Assembly: GCA_037783545.1 (NCBI GenBank)
Contig: JBBELK010000937.1
Coordinates: 310,001-374,000 of the forward strand
Direction: 5' to 3'
DNA from: Henricia sp. BOLD:AAB3569
Taxonomy: Eukaryota; Echinodermata; Asteroidea; Spinulosida; Echinasteridae
Length of the DNA: 64,000 nucleotides
Part shown: positions 49,378 through 61,036 of the stretch, piece after piece
Layout of the letters: each line of letters begins with the position of its first letter
Numbering within the stretch: position 1 is the first letter of the stretch
Notes under the pieces: model-generated
The model's input: the letters and a program-made list of their open reading frames with translations, nothing else
What the model was told of the DNA's origin: nothing
Database searches by the model: none
Translations under genes and position numbers: made by a program

Positions 49378-52300
49378 ACCCCAGTTTGGCTCGGCAATTT
49401 GGTCAAAGTGTGGTCCAAACGTCGGCAAATTTGGAGGTCGAAAAATGTTCCGACGAACTTCAAATTTTGCATGCTCCAAACTCTCTATATTGCGCACTTG
49501 TCCTAACAAATTGACAGACTTTCGCCGGGAAATGGCAGATAAATTTCAAAGTTTAGGGAAAACTGGGTTGGGGCTTCCTGACTGCTCACGCAAACCGTGG
49601 CTGTCTGTACACACCTCTTTGGTGTACTCCTGAGGCGTGCGCATGCTCAGTCCTTCGGACTGTCGTTGACGCACCCCAGTTTGGCTCGGCAATTTGGTCA
49701 AAGTGTGGTCCAAACGTCGGAAAATTTGGAGGTCGAAAAATGTTCCGACGAACTTCAAATTTTGCATGCTCCAAACTCTCTATATTGCGCACTTGTCCTA
49801 AAAAAATTGACAGACTTTCGCCGGGAAATGGCAGAGAAATTTCAAAGTTTAGGGAAACCGGCTTCGGGCTTCCTGACTGCTCACGCAAACCGTGGCTGTC
49901 TGTACACACCTCTTTGGTGTACTCCTGAGTCGTGCGCATGCTCAGTCCTTCGGACTGTCGTTGACGCACCCCAGTTTGGCTCGGCAATTTGGTCAAAGTG
50001 TGGTCCAAACGTCGGCAAATTTGGAGGTCGAAAAATGTTCCGACGAACTTCAAATTTTGCATGCTCCAAACTCTCTATATTGCGCACTTGTCCTAAAAAA
50101 TTGACAGACTTTCGCCGGGAAATGGCAGAGAAATGTCAAAGTTTAGGGAAAACTGGGTTGGGGCTTCCTGACTGCTCACGCAAACCGTGGCTGTCTGTAC
50201 ACACCTCTTTGGTGTACTCCTGAGTCGTGCGCATGCTCAGTCCTTCGGACTGTCGTTGACGCACCCCAGTTTGGCTCGGCAATTTGGTCAAAGTGTGGTC
50301 CAAACGTCGGCAAATTTGGAGGTCGAAAAATGTTCCGACGAACTTCAAATTTTGCATGCTCCAAACTCTCTATATTGCGCACTTGTCCTAAAAAATTGAC
50401 AGACTTTCGCCGGGAAATGGCAGAGAAATTTCAAAGTTTAGGGAAAACTGGGTTGGGGCTTCCTGACTGCTCACGCAAACCGTGGCTGTCGGTACACACC
50501 TCTTTGGTGTACTCCTGAGTGGTGCGCATGCTCAGTCCTTCGAACTGTCGTTGACGCACCCCAGTTTGGCTCGGCAATTTGGTCAAAGTGTGGTCCAAAC
50601 GTCGGCAAATTTGGAGGTCGAAAAATGTTCCGACGAACTTCAAATTTTGCATGCTCCAAACTCTCTATATTGCGCACTTGTCCTAAAAAATTGACAGACT
50701 TTCGCCGGGAAATGGCAGAGAAATGTCAAAGTTTAGGGAAAACTGGGTTGGGGCTTCCTGACTGCTCACGCAAACCGTGGCTGTCTGTACACACCTCTTT
50801 GGTGTACTCCTGAGTCGTGCGCATGCTCAGTCCTTCGGACTGTCGTTGACGCACCCCAGTTTGGCTCGGCAATTTGGTCAAAGTGTGGTCCAAACGTCGG
50901 CAAATTTGGAGGTCGAAAAATGTTCCGACGAACTTCAAATTTTGCATGCTCCAAACTCTCTATATTGCGCACTTGTCCTAAAAAATTGACAGACTTTCGC
51001 CGGGAAATGGCAGAGAAATTTCAAAGTTTAGGGAAAACTGGGTTGGGGCTTCCTGACTGCTCACGCAAACCGTGGCTGTCTGTACACACCTCTTTGGTGT
51101 ACTCCTGAGTCGTGCGCATGCTCAGTCCTTCGGACTGTCGTTGACGCACCCCAGTTTGGCTCGGCAATTTGGTCAAAGTGTGGTACAAACGTCGGCAAAT
51201 TTGGAGGTCGAAAATTGTTCCGACGAACTTCAAATTTTGCATGCTCCAAACTCTCTATATTGCGCACTTGTCCTAAAAAATTGACAGACTTTCGCCGGGA
51301 AATGGCAGAGAAATGTCAAAGTTTAGGGAAAACTGGGTTGGGGCTTCCTGACTGCTCACGCAAACCGTGGCTGTCTGTACATACCTCTTTGGTGTACTCC
51401 TGAGTCGTGCGCATGCTCAGTCCTTCGGACTGTCGTTGACGCATCCCAGTTTGGCTCGGCAATTTGGTCAAAGTGTGGTCCAAACGTCGGCAAATTTGGA
51501 AGTCGAAAAATGTTCCGACGAACTTCAAATTTTGCATGCTCCAAACTCTCTATATTGCGCACTTGTCCTAACAAAATTGACAGACTTTCGCCGGGAAATG
51601 GCAGAGAAATTTCAAAGTTTAGGGAAAACTGGGTTCGGGCTTCCTGACTGCTCACGCAAACCGTGGCTGTCTGTACACACCTCTTTGGTGTACTCCTGAG
51701 TCGTGCGCATGCTCAGTCCTTCGGACTGTCGTTGACGCACCCCAGTTTGGCTCGGCAATTTGGTCAAAGTGTGGTCCAAACGTCGGCAAATTTGGAGGTC
51801 GAAAAATGTTCCGACGAACTTCAAATTTTGCATGCTCCAAACTCTCTATATTGCGCACTTGTCCTAAAAAAATTGACAGACTTTCGCCGGGAAATGGCAG
51901 AGAAATTTCAAAGTTTAGGGAAAACTGGGTTCGGGCTTCCTGACTGCTCACGCAAACCGTGGCTGTCTGTACACACCTCTTTGGTGTACTCCTGAGTCGT
52001 GCGCATGCTCAGTCCTTCGGACTGTCGTTGACGCACCCCAGTTTGGCTCGGCAATTTGGTCAAAGTGTGGTTCAAACGTCGGCAAATTTGGAGGTCGAAA
52101 AATGTTCCGACGAACTTCAAATTTTGCATGCTCCAAACTCTCTATATTGCGCACTTGTCCTAAAAAATTGACAGACTTTCGCCGGGAAATGGCAGAGAAA
52201 TTTCAAAGTTTAGGGAAAACTGGGTTGGGGCTTCCTGACTGCTCACGCAAACCGTGGCTGTCTGTACACACCTCTTTGGTGTACTCCTGAGTCGTGCGCA

Positions 52301-52606
52301 TGCTCAGTCCTTCGGACTGTCGTTGACGCACCGCAGTTTGGCTCGGCAATTTGGTCAAAGTGTGGTCCAAACGTCGGCAAATTTGGAGGTCGAAAAATGT
52401 TCCGACGAACTTCAAATTTTGCATGCTCCAAACTCTCTATATTGCGCACTTGTCCTAACAAATTGACAGACTTTCGCCGGGAAATGGCAGAGAAATTTCA
52501 AAGTTTAGGGAAAACTGGGTTGGGGCTTCCTGACTGCTCACGCAAACCGTGGCTGTCTGTACACACCTCTTTGGTGTACTCCTGAGTCGTGCGCACCCCA
52601 GTTTGG

Positions 52607-52901
52607 GGCGGTCGGGTTGGCGTACGGGTTCTTTCCTCGCCTTTCACCTCTGGCGTCCCGGGTTCGAATCCGGGGCGTGTATGTGGATTGGGTTTGCAGT
52701 CCCTACTTGACCGCGTGGGTTTTCCCCTGGGGCATTTCTCTGGGGGTTTTCCTCCCACTTCTAAAACTGCAACTCCTTCTTCGTCATCTCAAGTTGATAA
52801 TATATAGTATAGTTAAAGCTAAAACCGTATAGTTGATGGCATAAAGGGCCTTAGTTGCCGAAGATGCCATAAAATATACAACAACAACAACAACAACAAC
52901 A
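52607..52901 (+). mobile_element. tRNA-derived SINE-like element, copy 4
   Basis: The 295-bp body is the same as copy 1, with duplications at 52595-52606 and 52902-52913 and eight ACA units. The downstream monomer has a private extra T (GGCAAATTTTGGAGG near 52950). It shares CGTCGGAAAATTTGG (near 53245) with copy 3. No further SINE copy follows in the remaining 11 kb. Confidence 0.85.
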
Positions 52902-53854
52902 ACCCCAGTTTGGCTCGGCAATTTGGTCAAAGTGTGGTCCAAACGTCGGCAAATTTTGGAGGTCGAAAAATGTTCCGACGAACTTCAAATTTTGCATGCT
53001 CCAAACTCTCTATATTGCGCACTTGTCCTAACAAATTGACAGACTTTCGCCGGGAAATGGCAGATAAATTTCAAAGTTTAGGGAAAACTGGGTTGGGGCT
53101 TCCTGACTGCTCACGCAAACCGTGGCTGTCTGTACACACCTCTTTGGTGTACTCCTGAGGCGTGCGCATGCTCAGTCCTTCGGACTGTCGTTGACGCACC
53201 CCAGTTTGGCTCGGCAATTTGGTCAAAGTGTGGTCCAAACGTCGGAAAATTTGGAGGTCGAAAAATGTTCCGACGAACTTCAAATTTTGCATGCTCCAAA
53301 CTCTCTATATTGCGCACTTGTCCTAAAAAAATTGACAGACTTTCGCCGGGAAATGGCAGAGAAATTTCAAAGTTTAGGGAAACCGGCTTCGGGCTTCCTG
53401 ACTGCTCACGCAAACCGTGGCTGTCTGTACACACCTCTTTGGTGTACTCCTGAGTCGTGCGCATGCTCAGTCCTTCGGACTGTCGTTGACGCACCCCAGT
53501 TTGGCTCGGCAATTTGGTCAAAGTGTGGTCCAAACGTCGGCAAATTTGGAGGTCGAAAAATGTTCCGACGAACTTCAAATTTTGCATGCTCCAAACTCTC
53601 TATATTGCGCACTTGTCCTAACAAATTGACAGACTTTCGCCGGGAAATGGCAGAGAAATTTCAAAGTTTAGGGAAAACTGGGTTGGGGCTTCCTGACTGC
53701 TCACGCAAACCGTGGCTGTCTGTACACTCCTCTTTGGTGTACTCCTGAGTCGTGCCTATGCTCAGTCCTTCGGACTGTCGTTGACGCACCCCAGTTTGGC
53801 TCGGCAATTTGGTCAAAGTGTGGTCCAAACGTCGGCAAATTTGGAGGTCGAAAA

Positions 53855-54119
53855 ATGTTCCGACGAACTTCAAATTTTGCATGCTCCAAACTCTCTATAT
53901 TGCGCACTTGTCCTAAAAAATTGACAGACTTTCGCCGGGAAATGGCAGAGAAATTTCAAAGTTTAGGGAAAACTGGGTTGGGGCTTCCTGACTGCTCACG
54001 CAAACCGTGGCTGTCTGTACATACCTCTTTGGTGTACTCCTGAGTCGTGCGCACCCCAGTTTGGCTCGGCAATTTGGTCAAAGTGTGGTCCAAACGTCGG
54101 CAAATTTGGAGGTCGAAAA
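53855..54119. repeat. 265-bp monomer with 30-bp hairpin deletion (SINE-free junction), copy 1
   Basis: TCGTGCGCACCCCAGTTTGG (junction about 54053) joins the left CGCA directly to CCCCAG. It removes 30 bp that include the CAGTCCTTCGGACTG hairpin. One of two CGCA direct repeats remains, as expected for slippage. The same junction lies immediately left of all four SINEs. The unit also has GTACATACC, which the SINE copies lack. Confidence 0.9.
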
Positions 54120-55004
54120 ATGTTCCGACGAACTTCAAATTTTGCATGCTCCAAACTCTCTATATTGCGCACTTGTCCTAAAAAATTGACAGACTTTCGC
54201 CGGGAAATGGCAGAAAAATTTCAAAGTTTAGGGAAAACTGGGTTGGGGCTTCCTGACTGCTCACGCAAACCGTGGCTGTCTGTACACACCTCTTTGGTGT
54301 ACCCCTGAGTCGTGCGCATGCTCAGTCCTTCGGACTGTCGTTGACGCACCCCAGTTTGGCTCGGCAATTTGGTCAAAGTGTGGTCCAAACGTCGGCAAAT
54401 TTGGAGGTCGAAAAATGTTCCGACGAACTTCAAATTTTGCATGCTCCAAACTCTCTATATTGCGCACTTGTCCTAAAAAATTGACAGACCTTCGCCGGGA
54501 AATGGCAGATAAATTTCAAAGTTTAGGGAAAACTGGGTTGGGGCTTCCTGACTGCTCACGCAAACCGTGGCTGTCTGTACACACCTCTTTGGTGTACTCC
54601 TGAGTCGTGCGCATGCTCAGTCCTTCGGACTGTCGTTGACGCACCCAAGTTTGGCTCGGCAATTTGGTCAAAGTGTGGTCCAAACGTCAGCAAATTTGGA
54701 GGTCGAAAAATGTTCCGACGAACTTCAAATTTTGCATGCTCCAAACTCTCTATATTGCGCACTTGTCCTAAACAATTGACAGACTTTCGCCGGGAAATGG
54801 CAGAGAAATTTCAAAGTTTAGGGAAAACTGGGTTGGGGCTTCCTGACTGCTCACGCAAACCGTGGCTGTCTGTACACACCTCTTTGGTGTACTCCTGAGT
54901 CGTGCCTATGCTCAGTCCTTCGGACTGTCGTTGACGCACCCCAGTTTGGCTCGGCAATTTGGTCAAAGTGTGGTCCAAACGTCGGCAAATTTGGAGGTCG
55001 AAAA

Positions 55005-55269
55005 ATGTTCCGACGAACTTCAAATTTTGCATGCTCCAAACTCTCTATATTGCGCACTTGTCCTAAAAAATTGACAGACTTTCGCCGGGAAATGGCAGAG
55101 AAATTTCAAAGTTTAGGGAAAACTGGGTTGGGGCTTCCTGACTGCTCACGCAAACCGTGGCTGTCTGTACATACCTCTTTGGTGTACTCCTGAGTCGTGC
55201 GCACCCCAGTTTGGCTCGGCAATTTGGTCAAAGTGTGGTCCAAACGTCGGCAAATTTGGAGGTCGAAAA
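55005..55269. repeat. 265-bp monomer with 30-bp hairpin deletion, copy 2
   Basis: Same junction GTGCGCACCCCAG (about 55203) and the same GTACATACC upstream. The next anchor reads TTCCAACGAAC, which distinguishes it from copy 1. Confidence 0.9.
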
Positions 55270-56154
55270 ATGTTCCAACGAACTTCAAATTTTGCATGCT
55301 CCAAACTCTCTATATTGCGCACTTGTCCTAAAAAATTGACAGACTTTCGCCGGGAAATGGCAGAGAAATTTCAAAGTTTAGGGAAAACTGGGTTGGGGCT
55401 TCCTGACTGCTCACGCAAACCGTGGCTGTCTGTACACACCTCTTTGGTGTACTCCTGAGTCGTGCCTATGCTCAGTCCTTCGGACTGTCGTTGACGCACC
55501 CCAGTTTGGCTCGGCAATTTGGTCAAAGTGTGGTCCAAACGTCGGCAAATTTGGAGGTCGAAAAATGTTCCGACGAACTTCAAATTTTGCATGCTCCAAA
55601 CTCTCTATATTGCGCACTTGTCCTAAAAAATTGACAGACCTTCGCCGGGAAATGGCAGATAAATTTCAAAGTTTAGGGAAAACTGGGTTGGGGCTTCCTG
55701 ACTGCTCACGCAAACCGTGGCTGTCTGTACACACCTCTTTGGTGTACTCCTGAGTCGTGCGCATGCTCAGTCCTTCGGACTGTCGTTGACGCACCCCAGT
55801 TTGGCTCGGCAATTTGGTCAAAGTGTGGTCCAAACGTCGGCAAATTTGGAGGTCGAAAAATGTTCCGACGAACTTCAAATTTTGCATGCTCCAAACTCTC
55901 TATATTGCGCACTTGTCCTGAAAAATTGACAGACTTTCGCCGGGAAATGGCAGAGAAATTTCAAAGTTTAGGGAAAACTGGGTTGGGGCTTCCTGACTGC
56001 TCACGCAAACCGTGGCTGTCTGTACACACCTCTTTGGTGTACTCCTGAGTCGTGCGCATGCTCAGTCCTTCGGACTGTCGTTGACGCACCCCAGTTTGGC
56101 TCGGCAATTTGGTCAAAGTGTGGTCCAAACGTCGGCAAATTTGGAGGTCGAAAA

Positions 56155-56412
56155 ATGTTCCGACGAACTTCAAATTTTGCATGCTCCAAACTCTCTATAT
56201 TGCGCACTTGTCCTAAAAAATTGACAGACTTTCGCCGGGAAATGGCAGAGACATTTCAAAGTTTAGGAAAAACTGGGTTGGGGCTTCCTGACTGCTCACG
56301 CAAACCGTGGCTGTCTGTACACACCTCTTTGGTGTACTCCTGAGTCGTGCGCATGCTCAGTCCTTCGGACTGTCGTTGACGCACCCCAGTTTGGCTCGGC
56401 AATTTGGTCAAA
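56155..56412. repeat. 258-bp monomer with 37-bp deletion, copy 1
   Basis: GGTCAAAGTGTTCCGACG joins the middle of the unit to the anchor, deleting 37 bp between two TGT trinucleotides. The TCCAAA/TTTGGA inverted repeat and the ATG of the anchor are lost. Related units are at 60779-61036 (258 bp) and 61923-62181 (259 bp). Confidence 0.9.
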
Positions 56413-58773
56413 GTGTTCCGACGAACTTCAAATTTTGCATGCTCCAAACTCTCTATATTGCGCACTTGTCCTAACAAATTGACAGACTTTCGCCGGGAAA
56501 TGGCAGAGAAATTTCAAAGTTTAGGGAAAACTGGGTTGGGGCTTCCTGACTGCTCACGCAAACCGTGGCTGTCTGTACACACCTCTTTGGTGTACCCCTG
56601 AGTCGTGCGCATGCTCAGTCCTTCGGACTGTCGTTGACGCACCCCAGTTTGGCTCGGCAATTTGGTCAAAGTGTGGTCCAAACGTCGGCAAATTTGGAGG
56701 TCGAAAAATGTTCCGACGAACTTCAAATTTTGCATGCTCCAAACTCTCTATATTGCGCACTTGTCCTAAACAATTGACAGACTTTCGCCGGGAAATGGCA
56801 GAGAAATTTCAAAGTTTAGGGAAAACTGGGTTGGGGCTTCCTGACTGCTCACGCAAACCGTGGCTGTCTGTACACACCTCTTTGGTGTACTCCTGAGTCG
56901 TGCGCATGCTCAGTCCTTCGGACTGTCGTTGACGCACCCCAGTTTGGCTCGGCAATTTGGTCAAAGTGTGGTCCAAACGTCGGCAAATTTGGAGGTCGAA
57001 AAATGTTCCGACGAACTTCAAATTTTGCATGCTCCAAACTCTCTATATTGCGCACTTGTCCTAAAAAATTGACAGACTTTCGCCGGGAAATGGCAGAGAA
57101 ATTTCAAAGTTTAGGGAAAACTGGGTTGGGGCTTCCTGACTGCTCACGCAAACCGTGGCTGTCTGTACACACCTCTTTGGTGTACTCCTGAGTCGTGCGC
57201 ATGCTCAGTCCTTCGGACTGTCGTTGACGCACCCCAGTTTGGCTCGGCAATTTGGTCAAAGTGTGGTCCAAACGTCGGCAAATTTGGAGGTCGAAAAATG
57301 TTCCGACGAACTTCAAATTTTGCATGCTCCAAACTCTCTATATTGCGCACTTGTCCTAAAAAATTGACAGACTTTCGCCGGGAAATGGCAGAGAAATTTC
57401 AAAGTTTAGGGAAAACTGGGTTGGGGCTTCCTGACTGCTCACGCAAACCGTGGCTGTCTGTACACACCTCTTTGGTGTACTCCTGAGTCGTGCGCATGCT
57501 CAGTCCTTCGGACTGTCGTTGACGCACCCCAGTTTGGCTCGGCAATTTGGTCAAAGTGTGGTACAAACGTCGGCAAATTTGGAGGTCGAAAATTGTTCCG
57601 ACGAACTTCAAATTTTGCATGCTCCAAACTCTCTATATTGCGCACTTGTCCTAAAAAATTGACAGACTTTCGCCGGGAAATGGCAGAGAAATGTCAAAGT
57701 TTAGGGAAAACTGGGTTGGGGCTTCCTGACTGCTCACGCAAACCGTGGCTGTCTGTACATACCTCTTTGGTGTACTCCTGAGTCGTGCGCATGCTCAGTC
57801 CTTCGGACTGTCGTTGACGCATCCCAGTTTGGCTCGGCAATTTGGTCAAAGTGTGGTCCAAACGTCGGCAAATTTGGAAGTCGAAAAATGTTCCGACGAA
57901 CTTCAAATTTTGCATGCTCCAAACTCTCTATATTGCGCACTTGTCCTAAAAAAATTGACAGACTTTCGCCGGGAAATGGCAGAGAAATTTCAAAGTTTAG
58001 GGAAAACTGGGTTCGGGCTTCCTGACTGCTCACGCAAACCGTGGCTGTCTGTACACACCTCTTTGGTGTACTCCTGAGTCGTGCGCATGCTCAGTCCTTC
58101 GGACTGTCGTTGACGCACCCCAGTTTGGCTCGGCAATTTGGTCAAAGTGTGGTCCAAACGTCGGCAAATTTGGAGGTCGAAAAATGTTCCGACGAACTTC
58201 AAATTTTGCATGCTCCAAACTCTCTATATTGCGCACTTGTCCTAAAAAATTGACAGACTTTCGCCGGGAAATGGCAGAGAAATGTCAAAGTTTAGGGAAA
58301 ACTGGGTTGGGGCTTCCTGACTGCTCACGCAAACCGTGGCTGTCTGTACACACCTCTTTGGTGTACTCCTGAGTCGTGCGCATGCTCAGTCCTTCGGACT
58401 GTCGTTGACGCATCCCAGTTTGGCTCGGCAATTTGGTCAAAGTGTGGTCCAAACGTCGGCAAATTTGGAGGTCGAAAAATGTTCCGACGAACTTCAAATT
58501 TTGCATGCTCCAAACTCTCTATATTGCGCACTTGTCCTAAAAAATTGACAGACTTTCGCCGGGAAATGGCAGAGAAATTTCAAAGTTTAGGGAAAACTGG
58601 GTTGGGGCTTCCTGACTGCTCACGCAAACCGTGGCTGTCTGTACACACCTCTTTGGTGTACTCCTGAGTCGTGCGCATGCTCAGTCCTTCGGACTGTCGT
58701 TGACGCACCCCAGTTTGGCTCGGCAATTTGGTCAAAGTGTGGTCCAAACGTCGGCAAATTTGGAGGTCGAAAA

Positions 58774-59038
58774 ATGTTCCGACGAACTTCAAATTTTGCA
58801 TGCTCCAAACTCTCTATATTGCGCACTTGTCCTAAAAAATTGACAGACTTTCGCCGGGAAATGGCAGAGACATTTCAAAGTTTAGGGAAAACTGGGTTGG
58901 GGCTTCCTGACTGCTCACGCAAACCGTGGCTGTCTGTACATACCTCTTTGGTGTACTCCTGAGTCGTGCGCACCCCAGTTTGGCTCGGCAATTTGGTCAA
59001 AGTGTGGTCCAAACGTCGGCAAATTTGGAGGTCGAAAA
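58774..59038. repeat. 265-bp monomer with 30-bp hairpin deletion, copy 3
   Basis: Junction GTGCGCACCCCAG at about 58972. The unit also carries GAGACATTTC, unlike its counterpart at 53855, so the left edge of the large duplication lies inside this monomer. Confidence 0.9.
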
Positions 59039-59628
59039 ATGTTCCGACGAACTTCAAATTTTGCATGCTCCAAACTCTCTATATTGCGCACTTGTCCTAA
59101 AAAATTGACAGACTTTCGCCGGGAAATGGCAGAAAAATTTCAAAGTTTAGGGAAAACTGGGTTGGGGCTTCCTGACTGCTCACGCAAACCGTGGCTGTCT
59201 GTACACACCTCTTTGGTGTACCCCTGAGTCGTGCGCATGCTCAGTCCTTCGGACTGTCGTTGACGCACCCCAGTTTGGCTCGGCAATTTGGTCAAAGTGT
59301 GGTCCAAACGTCGGCAAATTTGGAGGTCGAAAAATGTTCCGACGAACTTCAAATTTTGCATGCTCCAAACTCTCTATATTGCGCACTTGTCCTAAACAAT
59401 TGACAGACTTTCGCCGGGAAATGGCAGAGAAATTTCAAAGTTTAGGGAAAACTGGGTTGGGGCTTCCTGACTGCTCACGCAAACCGTGGCTGTCTGTACA
59501 CACCTCTTTGGTGTACTCCTGAGTCGTGCCTATGCTCAGTCCTTCGGACTGTCGTTGACGCACCCCAGTTTGGCTCGGCAATTTGGTCAAAGTGTGGTCC
59601 AAACGTCGGCAAATTTGGAGGTCGAAAA

Positions 59629-59893
59629 ATGTTCCGACGAACTTCAAATTTTGCATGCTCCAAACTCTCTATATTGCGCACTTGTCCTAAAAAATTGACA
59701 GACTTTCGCCGGGAAATGGCAGAGAAATTTCAAAGTTTAGGGAAAACTGGGTTGGGGCTTCCTGACTGCTCACGCAAACCGTGGCTGTCTGTACATACCT
59801 CTTTGGTGTACTCCTGAGTCGTGCGCACCCCAGTTTGGCTCGGTAATTTGGTCAAAGTGTGGTCCAAACGTCGGCAAATTTGGAGGTCGAAAA
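59629..59893. repeat. 265-bp monomer with 30-bp hairpin deletion, copy 4
   Basis: Junction at about 59827, followed by a private GGCTCGGTAATTTGG. The next anchor is TTCCAACGAAC, as in the copy at 55005, its duplicate. Confidence 0.9.
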
Positions 59894-60778
59894 ATGTTCC
59901 AACGAACTTCAAATTTTGCATGCTCCAAACTCTCTATATTGCGCACTTGTCCTAAAAAATTGACAGACTTTCGCCGGGAAATGGCAGAGAAATTTCAAAG
60001 TTTAGGGAAAACTGGGTTGGGGCTTCCTGACTGCTCACGCAAACCGTGGCTGTCTGTACACACCTCTTTGGTGTACTCCTGAGTCGTGCCTATGCTCAGT
60101 CCTTCGGACTGTCGTTGACGCACCCCAGTTTGGCTCGGCAATTTGGTCAAAGTGTGGTCCAAACGTCGGCAAATTTGGAGGTCGAAAAATGTTCCGACGA
60201 ACTTCAAATTTTGCATGCTCCAAACTCTCTATATTGCGCACTTGTCCTAAAAAATTGACAGACCTTCGCCGGGAAATGGCAGATAAATTTCAAAGTTTAG
60301 GGAAAACTGGGTTGGGGCTTCCTGACTGCTCACGCAAACCGTGGCTGTCTGTACACACCTCTTTGGTGTACTCCTGAGTCGTGCGCATGCTCAGTCCTTC
60401 GGACTGTCGTTGACGCACCCCAGTTTGGCTCGGCAATTTGGTCAAAGTGTGGTCCAAACGTCGGCAAATTTGGAGGTCGAAAAATGTTCCGACGAACTTC
60501 AAATTTTGCATGCTCCAAACTCTCTATATTGCGCACTTGTCCTGAAAAATTGACAGACTTTCGCCGGGAAATGGCAGAGAAATTTCAAAGTTTAGGGAAA
60601 ACTGGGTTGGGGCTTCCTGACTGCTCACGCAAACCGTGGCTGTCTGTACACACCTCTTTGGTGTACTCCTGAGTCGTGCGCATGCTCAGTCCTTCGGACT
60701 GTCGTTGACGCACCCCAGTTTGGCTCGGCAATTTGGTCAAAGTGTGGTCCAAACGTCGGCAAATTTGGAGGTCGAAAA

Positions 60779-61036
60779 ATGTTCCGACGAACTTCAAATT
60801 TTGCATGCTCCAAACTCTCTATATTGCGCACTTGTCCTAAAAAATTGACAGACTTTCGCCGGGAAATGGCAGAGACATTTCAAAGTTTAGGAAAAACTGG
60901 GTTGGGGCTTCCTGACTGCTCACGCAAACCGTGGCTGTCTGTACACACCTCTTTGGTGTACTCCTGAGTCGTGCGCATGCTCAGTCCTTCGGACTGTCGT
61001 TGACGCACCCCAGTTTGGCTCGGCAATTTGGTCAAA
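60779..61036. repeat. 258-bp monomer with 37-bp deletion, copy 2
   Basis: Same junction as at 56413, 4624 bp downstream, inside the large segmental duplicate. Confidence 0.9.

Larger units (their letters stand above)
43119..53740. repeat. SINE-bearing higher-order repeat, four copies of unequal length
   Basis: The SINE recurs at offsets of 2344, 2637 and 3512 bp. Each SINE is preceded by the same chain of monomer variants: GTGGTTCAAACG (near 43575, 45919, 48556 and 52068), CACCGCAGTTTGG (near 43837, 46182, 48818 and 52330) and CCTAACAAATTG. Each is followed by a unit with GGGAAACCGGCTTCGGGC (near 44884, 46931, 49853 and 53378). Copies one, three and four have an intervening monomer with GCAGATAAATTTC and CTGAGGCGTGCG; copy two lacks it, consistent with loss of one unit by unequal exchange. 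Copies one to three also share CAATTTCGTCAAAG upstream, absent from copy four. Confidence 0.85.
53950..56900. repeat. Ten-monomer segmental duplicate, copy one (partner about 58870-61500)
   Basis: Shared with the partner: two 265-bp monomers, GGTGTACCCCTGAG, GTGCCTATGCTC, the CCAACGAAC anchor, ACAGACCTTCGCC with GATAAATTTC, CCTGAAAAATTG, GAGACATTTC with TTTAGGAAAAAC, and the 37-bp deletion monomer. The offset is 4919 bp at the left edge but 4624 bp from about 55.0 kb onward, because the partner lacks one monomer (the GCACCCAAGTTTGG unit near 54645). Confidence 0.85.

Noticed and set aside
44114..52901. Four independent SINE insertions into a hotspot
   Set aside because: Identical bodies, identical 12-bp duplications and shared rare variants in neighbouring monomers make duplication of one insertion far more likely.
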